Of a stretch of DNA of 5,009 bases, positions 1-4,930 are shown in pieces; within the stretch, counting starts at the first letter, position 1, and every line of letters begins with the position of its first letter. Source of the stretch: an uncultured Oscillospiraceae bacterium (GTDB lineage Bacteria > Bacillota > Clostridia > Oscillospirales > Ruminococcaceae); contig CAJUMS010000139.1 in the NCBI GenBank assembly GCA_910587465.1, forward strand, positions 1-5,009. Direction: 5' to 3'. Under the pieces are notes generated by a model. The model was not told the DNA's origin. It saw nothing but the letters and a program-made list of their open reading frames with translations, and did not search any database. The position numbers and the translations under genes are program-made.

Positions 1-22
1 GAAAATTAGATGAAATCTTCAC
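1..22 (-). CDS. Possible start of a further minus-strand gene, cut by the window edge
   Basis: After the stop of the 128-residue gene, the minus strand reads AAGGGG (32 to 27), four bases, then GTG at 22 to 20, and stays open to the edge (M-K-I-S-S-N-F). It lies 15 nt after the preceding stop, which fits a third operon gene. The ribosome site is imperfect, its spacing is short, and only seven codons are visible, so this is tentative and no function can be given. Confidence 0.2.
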
Positions 23-37
23 TTTACCCCTTGACTT

Positions 38-424
38 TTATTTGCAGGTCTTGAATAACTTCTCGAACCCCTCACGTTTGAGAGTTATGTATCTGAACTT
101 GGTTTTACCGACGCGCTTTTGCGGACGGTACCTGACTTCCTTTGAAAGAATCCAATGTACCTTGATGAGGTCGAGCGCGAACAGGTTTTCTAAAATGTGC
201 TTCATATTGAACGGCTCCAGACCGTTGAACTCGAGCGCGGCATTGCAGCAATAGATTATCCTTTTCGGAACGAGGTAGATGTACTTCTCATCATAATACC
301 CCATAAAGACCTTGTCGGGCTGAATATCTCCATAGTCCTTGACAGGCAGCAAGTAGTACCCGTCGGAACTCAACACGTTTTTCACGATGTGAAGAAAACA
401 GCACGTTTCATTGTCTGCTATCAT
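38..424 (-). CDS. Hypothetical protein, 128 aa, second gene of the primase operon
   Basis: Not firmly recognised. The start at 424 is well supported: AAGGAGG lies at 440 to 434 on the minus strand, 9 nt before ATG, directly after the stop of the primase-like gene (18-nt gap), so the two are almost certainly co-transcribed and perhaps coupled. No signal peptide or membrane segment is evident. Residues about 40-60 (GYYDEKYIYLVPKRI) read as beta strands, and residues 60-128 alternate helix and strand and end in a basic stretch (RYRPQKRVGKTKFRYITLKR). This pattern suggests a winged-helix-like nucleic-acid-binding domain, and I have the impression of similarity to C-terminal segments of helicases that partner CHC2 primases on clostridial mobile elements. 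That is inference only. It could be an orphan C-terminal domain of such a helicase or an unrelated accessory protein. The gene itself is convincing; the function is unknown. Confidence 0.75.
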   Translation of the reverse strand: MIADNETCCFLHIVKNVLSSDGYYLLPVKDYGDIQPDKVFMGYYDEKYIYLVPKRIIYCCNAALEFNGLEPFNMKHILENLFALDLIKVHWILSKEVRYRPQKRVGKTKFRYITLKREGFEKLFKTCK

Positions 425-433
425 TTTTGAGCC

Positions 434-440
434 CCTCCTT
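434..440 (-). promoter_or_regulatory. Ribosome binding site of the 128-aa gene
   Basis: AAGGAGG on the minus strand, 9 nt before the ATG at 424. It starts 2 nt after the stop codon of the upstream gene, a layout typical of translational coupling within an operon. Confidence 0.8.
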
Positions 441-442
441 AT

Positions 443-1051
443 TTATATAGCGCGGCGCAATGTGGTCTGCCGCTCCACAAGGCTATCCAGCCGCTCACGA
501 ATTTTATTGATGTCTGCTTTGTTGTTCTCATACAGATCGCGCCTATCTTCCTCCGAACCGCGCATGAGAATATCTTGCAGATATTCTATGTAGTCCATTT
601 TTTGTAAGCTCTCCACAAACAGCGGATGAAATTCATCATCCTGATTTCGGGGAGCATAATCCCTATGCCATTTGTAAAGTTCCGCCAGATACTCCCTAAC
701 AGTTAGCCTTGCCTCACTAATCCACTTCTGCATTTCGTATTTCGAATCGGCGGCTATTTTAATAGGAGCGGCGAAATTCCTGTCAAACAGCCCTAACCCA
801 AAATCCTCGCTGATTTTTCTGGCGGCGTCTATCTGCCGCAGCCCGAACAGCTTTGCGACAAAGCCTGTACAGTCACCCGTAGCCCCACATCCAAAGCAAT
901 AGAAGTGATCGTCATAAACTTTAAGGCTCGGCGTTTTATCATCGTGGAACGGGCAACAAGCCATTCCCGCCCTGTTCATTTCCAAACCGTAAAAACGTGC
1001 GACCTCCGGCATAGGTAAACTACCCTTTATCTCCGAAAATACATTATCCAA
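443..1051 (-). CDS. CHC2 zinc-finger protein, DnaG-like primase N-terminal domain only (202 aa)
   Basis: Numbered from the TTG at 1051, residues 33-55 form a CHC2 zinc finger: C33-P-F-H36, then C52-F-G-C55, with the usual context (ACCPFHDDKTPSLKVY, HFYCFGCGATGD). In DnaG-type primases this domain binds template DNA and initiation sites. At 202 residues the protein is about a third of a full DnaG and shows no TOPRIM catalytic domain; the remainder is helical and charged, ending in a likely coiled coil. It therefore needs a partner for RNA synthesis or acts only in DNA recognition. The TTG start is preferred because AGGAGG (1067 to 1062) precedes it by 10 nt and the family normally begins just before this motif. 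The in-frame ATG at 1192 would add 47 unlikely residues read through an inverted repeat. It probably serves replication of the mobile element. First gene of a leftward operon, divergent from mobC. Confidence 0.85.
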   Translation of the reverse strand: MDNVFSEIKGSLPMPEVARFYGLEMNRAGMACCPFHDDKTPSLKVYDDHFYCFGCGATGDCTGFVAKLFGLRQIDAARKISEDFGLGLFDRNFAAPIKIAADSKYEMQKWISEARLTVREYLAELYKWHRDYAPRNQDDEFHPLFVESLQKMDYIEYLQDILMRGSEEDRRDLYENNKADINKIRERLDSLVERQTTLRRAI

Positions 1052-1061
1052 AGCTATATCC

Positions 1062-1067
1062 CCTCCT
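1062..1067 (-). promoter_or_regulatory. Ribosome binding site selecting the TTG start of the primase-like gene
   Basis: AGGAGG on the minus strand, 10 nt before TTG at 1051. No comparable site precedes the upstream ATG at 1192, so this site decides the start. Confidence 0.75.
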
Positions 1068-1148
1068 GTTGATAATTTCCGAAAGGGCAAATCTTTGGCG
1101 AGGTAGGAAACGAATCGGCGAGAAATCGTTCCGAAAAAAATTACCCTT

Positions 1149-1186
1149 TCATATAAACGGATAAAAAAGGGGCAAAAAACAGGATA
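1149..1186. repeat. Left arm of 38-bp imperfect inverted repeat
   Basis: Read on the minus strand from 1186 to 1149, this arm matches 1279-1316 at 32 of 38 positions with no gap; all six mismatches fall together at arm positions 13-18. The outer parts, TATCCTGTTTTT and TTTTTTATCCGTTTATATGA, are identical. It begins with TATCCTGT, a match to the IncP-type nick consensus YATCCTGY. Confidence 0.9.
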
Positions 1187-1278
1187 CCTCACATAAAATT
1201 TTTGGACTTCTACTTTTTGTACAAACCTCGCCTTCTCTGTTTGGTCAAAGTGACAAAATAAAAGAAATTATTGACTTA

Positions 1279-1316
1279 TATCCTGTTTTTGCTTGATTTT
1301 TTATCCGTTTATATGA
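1279..1316. repeat. Right arm of 38-bp imperfect inverted repeat
   Basis: Plus-strand partner of 1149-1186, separated from it by 92 bp. It also starts with TATCCTGT. The shared 3' block (TTTTTTATCCGTTTATATGA) is conserved exactly, which suggests that either a bound protein or paired strands maintain it. Confidence 0.9.
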
Positions 1317-1360
1317 GGGAGAGCAACTACACGCTATTCGCCGCAGCGGGAAAATAAAGA

Positions 1361-1378
1361 GGTCTGCAGGAGCAGACC
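1361..1378. repeat. Small perfect hairpin in the intergenic region
   Basis: GGTCTGC (1361-1367), loop AGGA, GCAGACC (1372-1378): a 7-bp GC-rich perfect stem. There is no T-run after it on either strand, so it is not a typical terminator. Its place between the large inverted repeat and mobC fits an oriT accessory dyad or a protein binding site. Confidence 0.6.
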
Positions 1379-1434
1379 GGAACACTAAAGTAAAGAATAC
1401 GTATTTTTTCTTTTTGGGTATGTATAGCAAGCAG

Positions 1435-1463
1435 AGAAAATCCCGTATACTTTGGGATTTTCT
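1435..1463. repeat. AT-rich 10-bp hairpin, terminator-like
   Basis: AGAAAATCCC (1435-1444), 9-nt loop, GGGATTTTCT (1454-1463), perfect stem, followed by a T/C-rich stretch. It could weakly stop rightward transcripts that start further left, or be part of oriT. The stem is mostly AT outside three GC pairs, so terminator activity is uncertain. Confidence 0.5.
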
Positions 1464-1491
1464 TCCATTTTCTCGGTTGACCCCTCGAAAA

Positions 1492-1518
1492 GTTTTAGGG
1501 AACCCGCCGCCCTAAAAC
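1492..1518. repeat. 9-bp perfect inverted repeat upstream of mobC, candidate oriT dyad
   Basis: GTTTTAGGG (1492-1500), 9-nt loop AACCCGCCG, CCCTAAAAC (1510-1518). It is too far from the mobC start to mask its ribosome site, and no T-run follows. Relaxases and MobC-type accessory proteins typically bind such repeats next to nic, so it is a strong candidate for the relaxosome recognition dyad. Confidence 0.65.
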
Positions 1519-1519
1519 A

Positions 1520-1541
1520 AATGCCCTAATAGTTTGGCATT
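1520..1541. repeat. Short second dyad adjoining the 1492-1518 repeat
   Basis: AATGCC (1520-1525), 10-nt loop, GGCATT (1536-1541). It starts one base after the larger dyad, giving two tandem hairpins 38 bp before the mobC ATG. With 6-bp arms it could arise by chance; the tandem position is what makes it notable. Confidence 0.4.
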
Positions 1542-1579
1542 GCCTAGTACCATTAAAATTCACGGGAGGTTTGAAATTA

Positions 1580-1918
1580 ATGAGAAAATATAAACAGGTA
1601 CAACGTAAAGAGATAGTCTATTCTCTTGATGAATGGAAGTTGATTGAGGACCGCGCTGCCTCTGTTCTGATGAAAACGGGAACGTTCATAAAGCGTATGT
1701 CTCTTGACGGGCATATAACCTATTTTAATATGTCCGAAGTAGGCGAGGTGATGAAAGCCTTGCGTATCATCGGTGCGAACATCAACCAAATCGCGAAAAA
1801 GGCGAACGAGATCAACAGCATTTATGCTAAGGATATTGAGAAATTGAGAAAGGAGAACGAGGAAATTTGCCATACCTTAAATCAATTTCTATCCGCACTA
1901 CCGTCAATCGCAGCCTAG
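1580..1918 (+). CDS. mobC: MobC-family relaxosome accessory protein (112 aa)
   Basis: Residues 61-78 (LRIIGANINQIAKKANEI) form the signature helix of the bacterial mobilization protein MobC family. The N-terminal 45 residues (basic start, strand KEIVYSL, then two helices) resemble a ribbon-helix-helix DNA-binding fold. MobC proteins bind oriT, help melt the nick region and assist relaxase loading; this role is taken from the family. The length is normal. ATG at 1580 is chosen because GGGAGG (1564-1569) precedes it by 10 nt; the in-frame TTG at 1571 would lie only 1 nt after that site. The 3' end overlaps the relaxase gene by 52 nt in another frame. No clear promoter was found upstream, so expression may depend on a weak or protein-controlled promoter in the dyad-rich region, and such proteins often autoregulate. 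Confidence 0.9.
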   Translation: MRKYKQVQRKEIVYSLDEWKLIEDRAASVLMKTGTFIKRMSLDGHITYFNMSEVGEVMKALRIIGANINQIAKKANEINSIYAKDIEKLRKENEEICHTLNQFLSALPSIAA

Positions 1919-3297
1919 CCTACATACTTAATCCCGACAAGACCGAGGATTTGCTTTATACCAATGCGGTCAACTGCCTGCCGAATGCCAAAGACGCATA
2001 CCTTGCTATGAAAACGGTTTACGAGCATTTTTCGGGAGAAAAATACAACGCCCCCTTGCCCGAAAATGGCAAAGGGAGCGTAAAGGCTATACATTATATT
2101 CAGTCGTTCGATCCTAAATACAATATCTCACCTGAGCTTGCCCATCAGATCGCAAGGACTTTCGCGCGTAAGGCTTTTGGTGATAACTGTCAAGTTGTGA
2201 TCGCAACACACGTTGATAAGCAGCATATTCATAGTCACATCATTATAAACGCTTACGGAATTGACGGTCGGAAGTATAACGATAATTGGACTATAAGAAA
2301 AGAACTTCGTGACATATCCGATAGAGTATGCCTTGCATTTGGAATAAAGCCGATTGAACCGAAAAAGGGAGTAAGCCAAAACGTTGCCTATAATGAATGG
2401 GAGCATAAACAGCGCAGCACGTCTTGGAAACAAAAAATCCGTCTTGAAATAGACGGACTGATACTCAAAGTCAAGAATGTTGACGAACTGCTTGCCGAGT
2501 TAGAAATGCTCGGCTACACGATCAAGCGCGGGAAATATATCTCGGTCAAGGCTCCCGATCAGCAGCGAGCAGTGCGACTAAAAACGCTTGGTGAGGACTA
2601 TACCGTTAAGAGCCTTGCTTCTAGAATTTTGTGGAAAGACGTGGGTTCGGGAGGAACGCTGCTTAATCAGCCGTCCGAGTTGAGCGATCTGTACGCCGCA
2701 ATGATCTATGATGTAGAACAGCTTGCGCTCACGGGAAGAAAAGTTCAGCGTAAACGCGATACCGCCGCGCCATACTCGCCTCAAAATGATTTGGACATTT
2801 ACAAGCTGTCAGCGCAGCTCACAATCATCAACCGTGACAATCTCCGCTCTATCGGAGAGGTCGAGGGTAAGATTGAGCAACTTCAGTATGAAGTTGAAAA
2901 GGCACGGCAAGAGTTAAACGCACTTACCGCACAGCAAGATACGCTCACAGGTCTTGTCGAGCAAGCGGAAGAATATTTCATGCTCTTGGAAAAACAGCAG
3001 CCCACACCCGCCGATGAGCTTCGTTTAAAAATGTACAAGACCGTACTTGAAAGCAACAACATTCAAAGCCGTTCAGACTATGAGTATCTCAAAACCGTTG
3101 TTGCCGATACGCAGAAAAAAACTACACTCATTAAAGAGAACTTCGAGAAGTGCAGACGGCTTTGTGACATTTACTCGGAAATTGCCAAGACCTACTATGA
3201 GATTTCGCGGGGGGATTATATATCGCGGCTTGTTGATGAGCAACGCAGAACCATAGAAGCAGAGCAGAAGAAAGGCGACAAGAACTATCGTCTATGA
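1867..3297 (+). CDS. MOBP-type relaxase / mobilization nuclease (476 aa)
   Basis: It nicks one strand of oriT, stays bound to the 5' end through a tyrosine and leads the strand into the recipient. Residues 16-37 (SLAYILNPDKTEDLL...AVNC) align by eye with the RP4 TraI active-site region, making Y19 the likely nucleophile (Y31 is an alternative). HYIQSF (76-81) corresponds to the second motif, and H115-V-D-K-Q-H120-I-H122-S-H124-III-N128 is the metal-binding histidine motif. The nuclease domain covers roughly residues 1-165; the rest is helical with likely coiled coils at about 325-375 and 405-470, and no helicase or primase domain is seen. The TTG start at 1867 follows AAGGAG (1850-1855) by 11 nt and places the conserved N-terminus correctly. 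It overlaps mobC by 52 nt, implying coupled translation. The reading frame is intact, so it is probably functional. Confidence 0.95.
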   Translation: MPYLKSISIRTTVNRSLAYILNPDKTEDLLYTNAVNCLPNAKDAYLAMKTVYEHFSGEKYNAPLPENGKGSVKAIHYIQSFDPKYNISPELAHQIARTFARKAFGDNCQVVIATHVDKQHIHSHIIINAYGIDGRKYNDNWTIRKELRDISDRVCLAFGIKPIEPKKGVSQNVAYNEWEHKQRSTSWKQKIRLEIDGLILKVKNVDELLAELEMLGYTIKRGKYISVKAPDQQRAVRLKTLGEDYTVKSLASRILWKDVGSGGTLLNQPSELSDLYAAMIYDVEQLALTGRKVQRKRDTAAPYSPQNDLDIYKLSAQLTIINRDNLRSIGEVEGKIEQLQYEVEKARQELNALTAQQDTLTGLVEQAEEYFMLLEKQQPTPADELRLKMYKTVLESNNIQSRSDYEYLKTVVADTQKKTTLIKENFEKCRRLCDIYSEIAKTYYEISRGDYISRLVDEQRRTIEAEQKKGDKNYRL

Positions 3298-3336
3298 CAA
3301 CCCTAACCCACAAACGCTTATTCACGAAATAGAAAA

Positions 3337-3363
3337 AGGACTTCCGAATTTGTCGGAAGTCCT
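3337..3363. terminator. Perfect 11-bp hairpin after the relaxase gene
   Basis: AGGACTTCCGA (3337-3347), loop ATTTG, TCGGAAGTCCT (3353-3363). On the plus strand no T-run follows, while on the minus strand the stem is followed by TTTTTCT. By sequence it is a better terminator for leftward transcripts, although the only candidate for its plus-strand role is the end of the mobC-relaxase operon, 40 bp upstream. It may act in both directions or as an mRNA 3' stabiliser. Confidence 0.65.
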
Positions 3364-3410
3364 ATGCTTATGCCGCCGATGAGCGTCGCCTTAAAATTCT
3401 GAAAATGCTA

Positions 3411-3439
3411 TTGATTTTTCCAATCGGGTGTGGTATAAT
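3411..3439 (+). promoter_or_regulatory. Sigma-A promoter of the Rpn nuclease gene
   Basis: TTGATT (3411-3416), 17-nt spacer, TATAAT (3434-3439), so the -10 is perfect and the spacing ideal. It gives a leader of about 35 nt before AGGGGA (3470-3475) and the ATG at 3481. This makes the nuclease gene independent of the mobilization operon, and no operator-like dyad overlaps the promoter. Confidence 0.85.
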
Positions 3440-3480
3440 AATGACAGATAACATCATACTATTTCGGATAGGGGAAACAA

Positions 3481-4296
3481 ATGGGCGTTGAAGTAAAATC
3501 CAGAGAGCAGTTAAGAGAAGAAAATCTTGCCAAGATCTCCAAGTTCATACTGATGGACGATACATATATGACCGCATTCTTCAGCGACCAGCTTGAGCTG
3601 ACACAATTTGTTTTGCGGATTATAATGAATATGGAGAACCTAGTGGTAAAATCCGCAATAACACAAAAGCCTTTTAAGAATATTCAAGGACGGTCGATAA
3701 CTCTTGACGTGACCGCTGTTGACGAGAACGGTACTCAGTACGATATTGAGGTACAGCAGGAAAGCGCGGGCGCAAACCCCAAAAGGGCGAGATACCACAG
3801 CAGTATGCTTGATTCCAACGCGCTCCTGCCGGGTGATGATTTTGAAAAACTCCCCGAAACCTATGTTATCTTCATCACCTCAAAGGACTATTGGAAACAA
3901 GGACTGCCACTCTACACAGTTGACCGATATATCAAAGAAACAAATATGACGCCATTCGAGGATAAGGCTCATATTATATATGTAAACGGCGAATACACCG
4001 ATGATACGCCGCTTGGAAAGCTGATGCACGACTTCAAGTGTGATGAGCCGACCGAGATGTATTACTCAAACCTAGCCGAAAGAGCACACTATTTAAAAGA
4101 TACCGAAGGAGGTTATGATAATATGTGTAAGATAATGGAAGAATCTAACAGAGAAGCAAGAAAGCAGGAAGCCTATCAGATCGCGATGAAACTTATTAGG
4201 TTGGGGGAAATTTCTGAAGATAAAATTGCCAAAGTTACCGACCTTACTCTTGATGACGTAAAAGAGCTTGCCGAAATCGTGAAAGCCGGAGCTTGA
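3481..4296 (+). CDS. Rpn-family PD-(D/E)XK nuclease / putative transposase (271 aa)
   Basis: The sequence fits the PDDEXK nuclease-transposase (Rpn/YhgA-like) family. The N-terminal helices (FILMDDTYMTAFF) are typical, and the catalytic core is visible: D76 in TLDVTAVDENG, then D88-I-E90-V-Q92, an E-x-Q variant of the usual (D/E)xK, followed by R102-A-R-Y-H106. A strand-rich segment (ETYVIFITSKDYW, 126-138) completes the core. Residues 215-271 form a separate helical tail. Family members cut DNA and promote recombination, and I recall E. coli members being described as toxic antiphage proteins. The length is normal and there is no frameshift. The gene is monocistronic, with its own promoter (3411-3439) and terminator (4331-4363), so it looks like a cargo gene. 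Active transposition is unlikely: no terminal repeats flank it. A strong internal start lies at 4123. Confidence 0.88.
   Translation: MGVEVKSREQLREENLAKISKFILMDDTYMTAFFSDQLELTQFVLRIIMNMENLVVKSAITQKPFKNIQGRSITLDVTAVDENGTQYDIEVQQESAGANPKRARYHSSMLDSNALLPGDDFEKLPETYVIFITSKDYWKQGLPLYTVDRYIKETNMTPFEDKAHIIYVNGEYTDDTPLGKLMHDFKCDEPTEMYYSNLAERAHYLKDTEGGYDNMCKIMEESNREARKQEAYQIAMKLIRLGEISEDKIAKVTDLTLDDVKELAEIVKAGA
4106..4113 (+). promoter_or_regulatory. Internal Shine-Dalgarno inside the Rpn gene
   Basis: AAGGAGGT (4106-4113) is a full-strength site, better than the AGGGGA that serves the gene's own start. It sits 9 nt (10 nt from the core AAGGAGG) before an in-frame ATG at 4123. An out-of-frame ATG at 4115 is only 1-2 nt away and its frame closes after six codons. 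The site encodes part of T-E-G-G-Y, so protein constraint could also explain it. Confidence 0.6.
4123..4296 (+). CDS. Possible internal product: 57-aa C-terminal Rpn fragment (RpnS-like)
   Basis: Translation from the internal ATG (codon 215 of the nuclease, same frame) would give a 57-residue helical protein containing the MCKIMEESNREARK helix and the AYQIAMKLIRLG...TLDDVKELAEIV tail, without any nuclease residue. The evidence is the consensus Shine-Dalgarno just upstream. From memory, E. coli Rpn toxins are inhibited by small proteins translated from inside their own genes that equal the C-terminal domain; this would be the same layout. No convincing separate promoter was found, so it would be made from the full-length mRNA. 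The strong site favours an excess of the short form. Unproven: the G-G-rich linker may simply be encoded this way. Confidence 0.45.
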   Translation: MCKIMEESNREARKQEAYQIAMKLIRLGEISEDKIAKVTDLTLDDVKELAEIVKAGA

Positions 4297-4330
4297 AAGG
4301 AATAGAGGCTAACGTCTGCTGACTAAGCCT

Positions 4331-4363
4331 AAGAAAGCCGGATGTGTCCGACTTTCTTTTTTT
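4331..4363 (+). terminator. Rho-independent terminator of the Rpn gene
   Basis: AAGAAAGCCGGA (4331-4342), TGTG loop, TCCGACTTTCTT (4347-4358) with one C-A mismatch, continued by a run of T to 4363. It lies 34 bp after the stop codon and points rightward. Confidence 0.9.
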
Positions 4364-4419
4364 GCAACCGAAAGATATTAAAAATACAGACATTGGGTTT
4401 CACAAATACAGATAAAATG

Positions 4420-4456
4420 AAAAGGTATCGCCGAAATCTTTCGGCGATACCTTTTT
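4420..4456. terminator. Bidirectional terminator between convergent Rpn and Xre genes
   Basis: A perfect 17-bp complementarity (4420-4436 with 4439-4455) has its apex at 4437-4438, in practice a 14-15 bp stem with a small loop. It is flanked by A4 on the left and T5 on the right, so it has a U-tract for either strand. It ends the leftward xre transcript 18 bp after its stop codon and backs up the Rpn terminator. Confidence 0.9.
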
Positions 4457-4473
4457 ACTCTATACCGCGTAAT

Positions 4474-4803
4474 TCATAACTTTCTATCGTTTCTGTACAA
4501 ATTGCTTGCATAACGAACGATCTGCTCCATATCAAACACCTTATCTTTGGGACAGTCTTTGATAATATCGTAGAACCCCACCGTCGGGTGCTGCTCCCCT
4601 GTCAAAAGATATGTCGGATCAATGCCTAACTTCTCATATGCGAGTACGATTTTCTCAATTGAAAGCCTGCATTTGCCGCGCTCGATATCGCCATAGAAAT
4701 TTAACGACATTTCAAGCAGCGCCGCTGCGTCAGCTTGCGTTAAATGCTGTTCTTTTCTCCAATTCTTAAGGCGTATGCCGATATCTCTTAATATATCGTT
4801 CAT
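4474..4803 (-). CDS. Xre/Cro-type HTH transcriptional regulator (109 aa)
   Basis: Numbered from the ATG at 4803, residues about 7-68 form an HTH_3 domain: IGIRLKNWRKEQHLTQADAA, then LLEMSLNFYGDIERGKCRLS with the recognition helix, and IEKIVLAYEKLGIDPTYLLTG as the closing helices. The remaining 40 residues are helical and probably serve dimerization or sensing; no peptidase or receptor domain is evident. The start at 4803 is chosen because GGAGG precedes it by 11 nt on the minus strand; the ATG at 4821 overlaps that very site and the ATG at 4857 has no site. Single-domain Xre proteins of this kind often act as repressors of mobile-element genes. Its likely targets are the divergent promoters to its right, which enclose two identical repeats. 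It is convergent with the Rpn gene and not co-transcribed with it. Confidence 0.92.
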   Translation of the reverse strand: MNDILRDIGIRLKNWRKEQHLTQADAAALLEMSLNFYGDIERGKCRLSIEKIVLAYEKLGIDPTYLLTGEQHPTVGFYDIIKDCPKDKVFDMEQIVRYASNLYRNDRKL

Positions 4804-4845
4804 CTTTTGCGCAACCTCCATAAGATAATTTATCCCTATATCAAT

Positions 4846-4874
4846 ATTGTACAACAAAATTTACGAAAAATGAA
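4846..4874 (-). promoter_or_regulatory. Probable promoter of the Xre gene
   Basis: On the minus strand TTCATT (4874 to 4869), 17-nt spacer, TACAAT (4851 to 4846). The -10 is good and the -35 weak, consistent with a regulated or modest promoter. It would give a leader of about 35 nt to the ATG at 4803. Confidence 0.5.
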
Positions 4875-4883
4875 CCAGCGATA

Positions 4884-4898
4884 TATTGGTATTTTATA
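4884..4898. repeat. 15-bp direct repeat, copy 1, putative operator
   Basis: TATTGGTATTTTATA, identical to 4916-4930 in the same orientation with a period of 32 bp (close to three helical turns). It lies just upstream of the xre -35. The sequence is not palindromic. Confidence 0.75.
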
Positions 4899-4915
4899 CA
4901 TAATTGCACATATAT

Positions 4916-4930
4916 TATTGGTATTTTATA
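4916..4930. repeat. 15-bp direct repeat, copy 2, abutting a -35 element
   Basis: Second identical copy of TATTGGTATTTTATA. Its last base directly precedes the TTGACT of the rightward promoter, so a bound protein would contact or block RNA polymerase there. Confidence 0.75.

Larger units (their letters stand above)
1052..1579. other. 528-bp divergent intergenic region, candidate oriT/control region
   Basis: No credible gene lies between the start of the primase-like gene (minus) and mobC (plus). It holds a 38-bp imperfect inverted repeat (1149-1186 and 1279-1316), and hairpins at 1361-1378, 1435-1463, 1492-1518 and 1520-1541. Origins of transfer commonly lie directly upstream of mobC-relaxase operons and are dyad-rich, so this is the likely oriT and also where both divergent operons must start. 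No near-consensus promoter was found for either operon. A weak minus-strand candidate, TTGCCC-N16-TATGAA, lies within the 1149-1186 arm. The exact nick site cannot be fixed from sequence alone. Confidence 0.55.

Noticed and set aside
42..430. Plus-strand open frames opposite the 128-aa gene
   Set aside because: They lack ribosome sites and are antisense to a gene with strong start and operon evidence.
1052..1192. N-terminal extension of the primase-like protein to an ATG at 1192
   Set aside because: The 47 extra residues are read through an inverted-repeat arm and the family N-terminus begins at the TTG at 1051, which has AGGAGG 10 nt upstream.
1240..1257. GTCA-AAG-TGAC mini-palindrome as an operator
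   Set aside because: The 4-bp arms are expected by chance and there is no nearby promoter to support it.
1245..1430. 61-codon minus-strand open frame in the divergent region
   Set aside because: It has no good ribosome site, has low-complexity content, and overlaps the inverted repeat and a hairpin.
1500..1518. Resemblance of GCCGCCCTAA to the IncQ/MOBQ nick region
   Set aside because: Only a partial match in a short GC-rich loop, and the relaxase motifs point to MOBP of the IncP kind.
1571..1579. TTG start of mobC at 1571
   Set aside because: It lies 1 nt after GGGAGG; the ATG at 1580 has the right spacing.
3364..4363. Rpn gene as an autonomous transposon
   Set aside because: No terminal inverted repeats or target-site duplications were found around the gene; the flanking dyads are explained as terminators.
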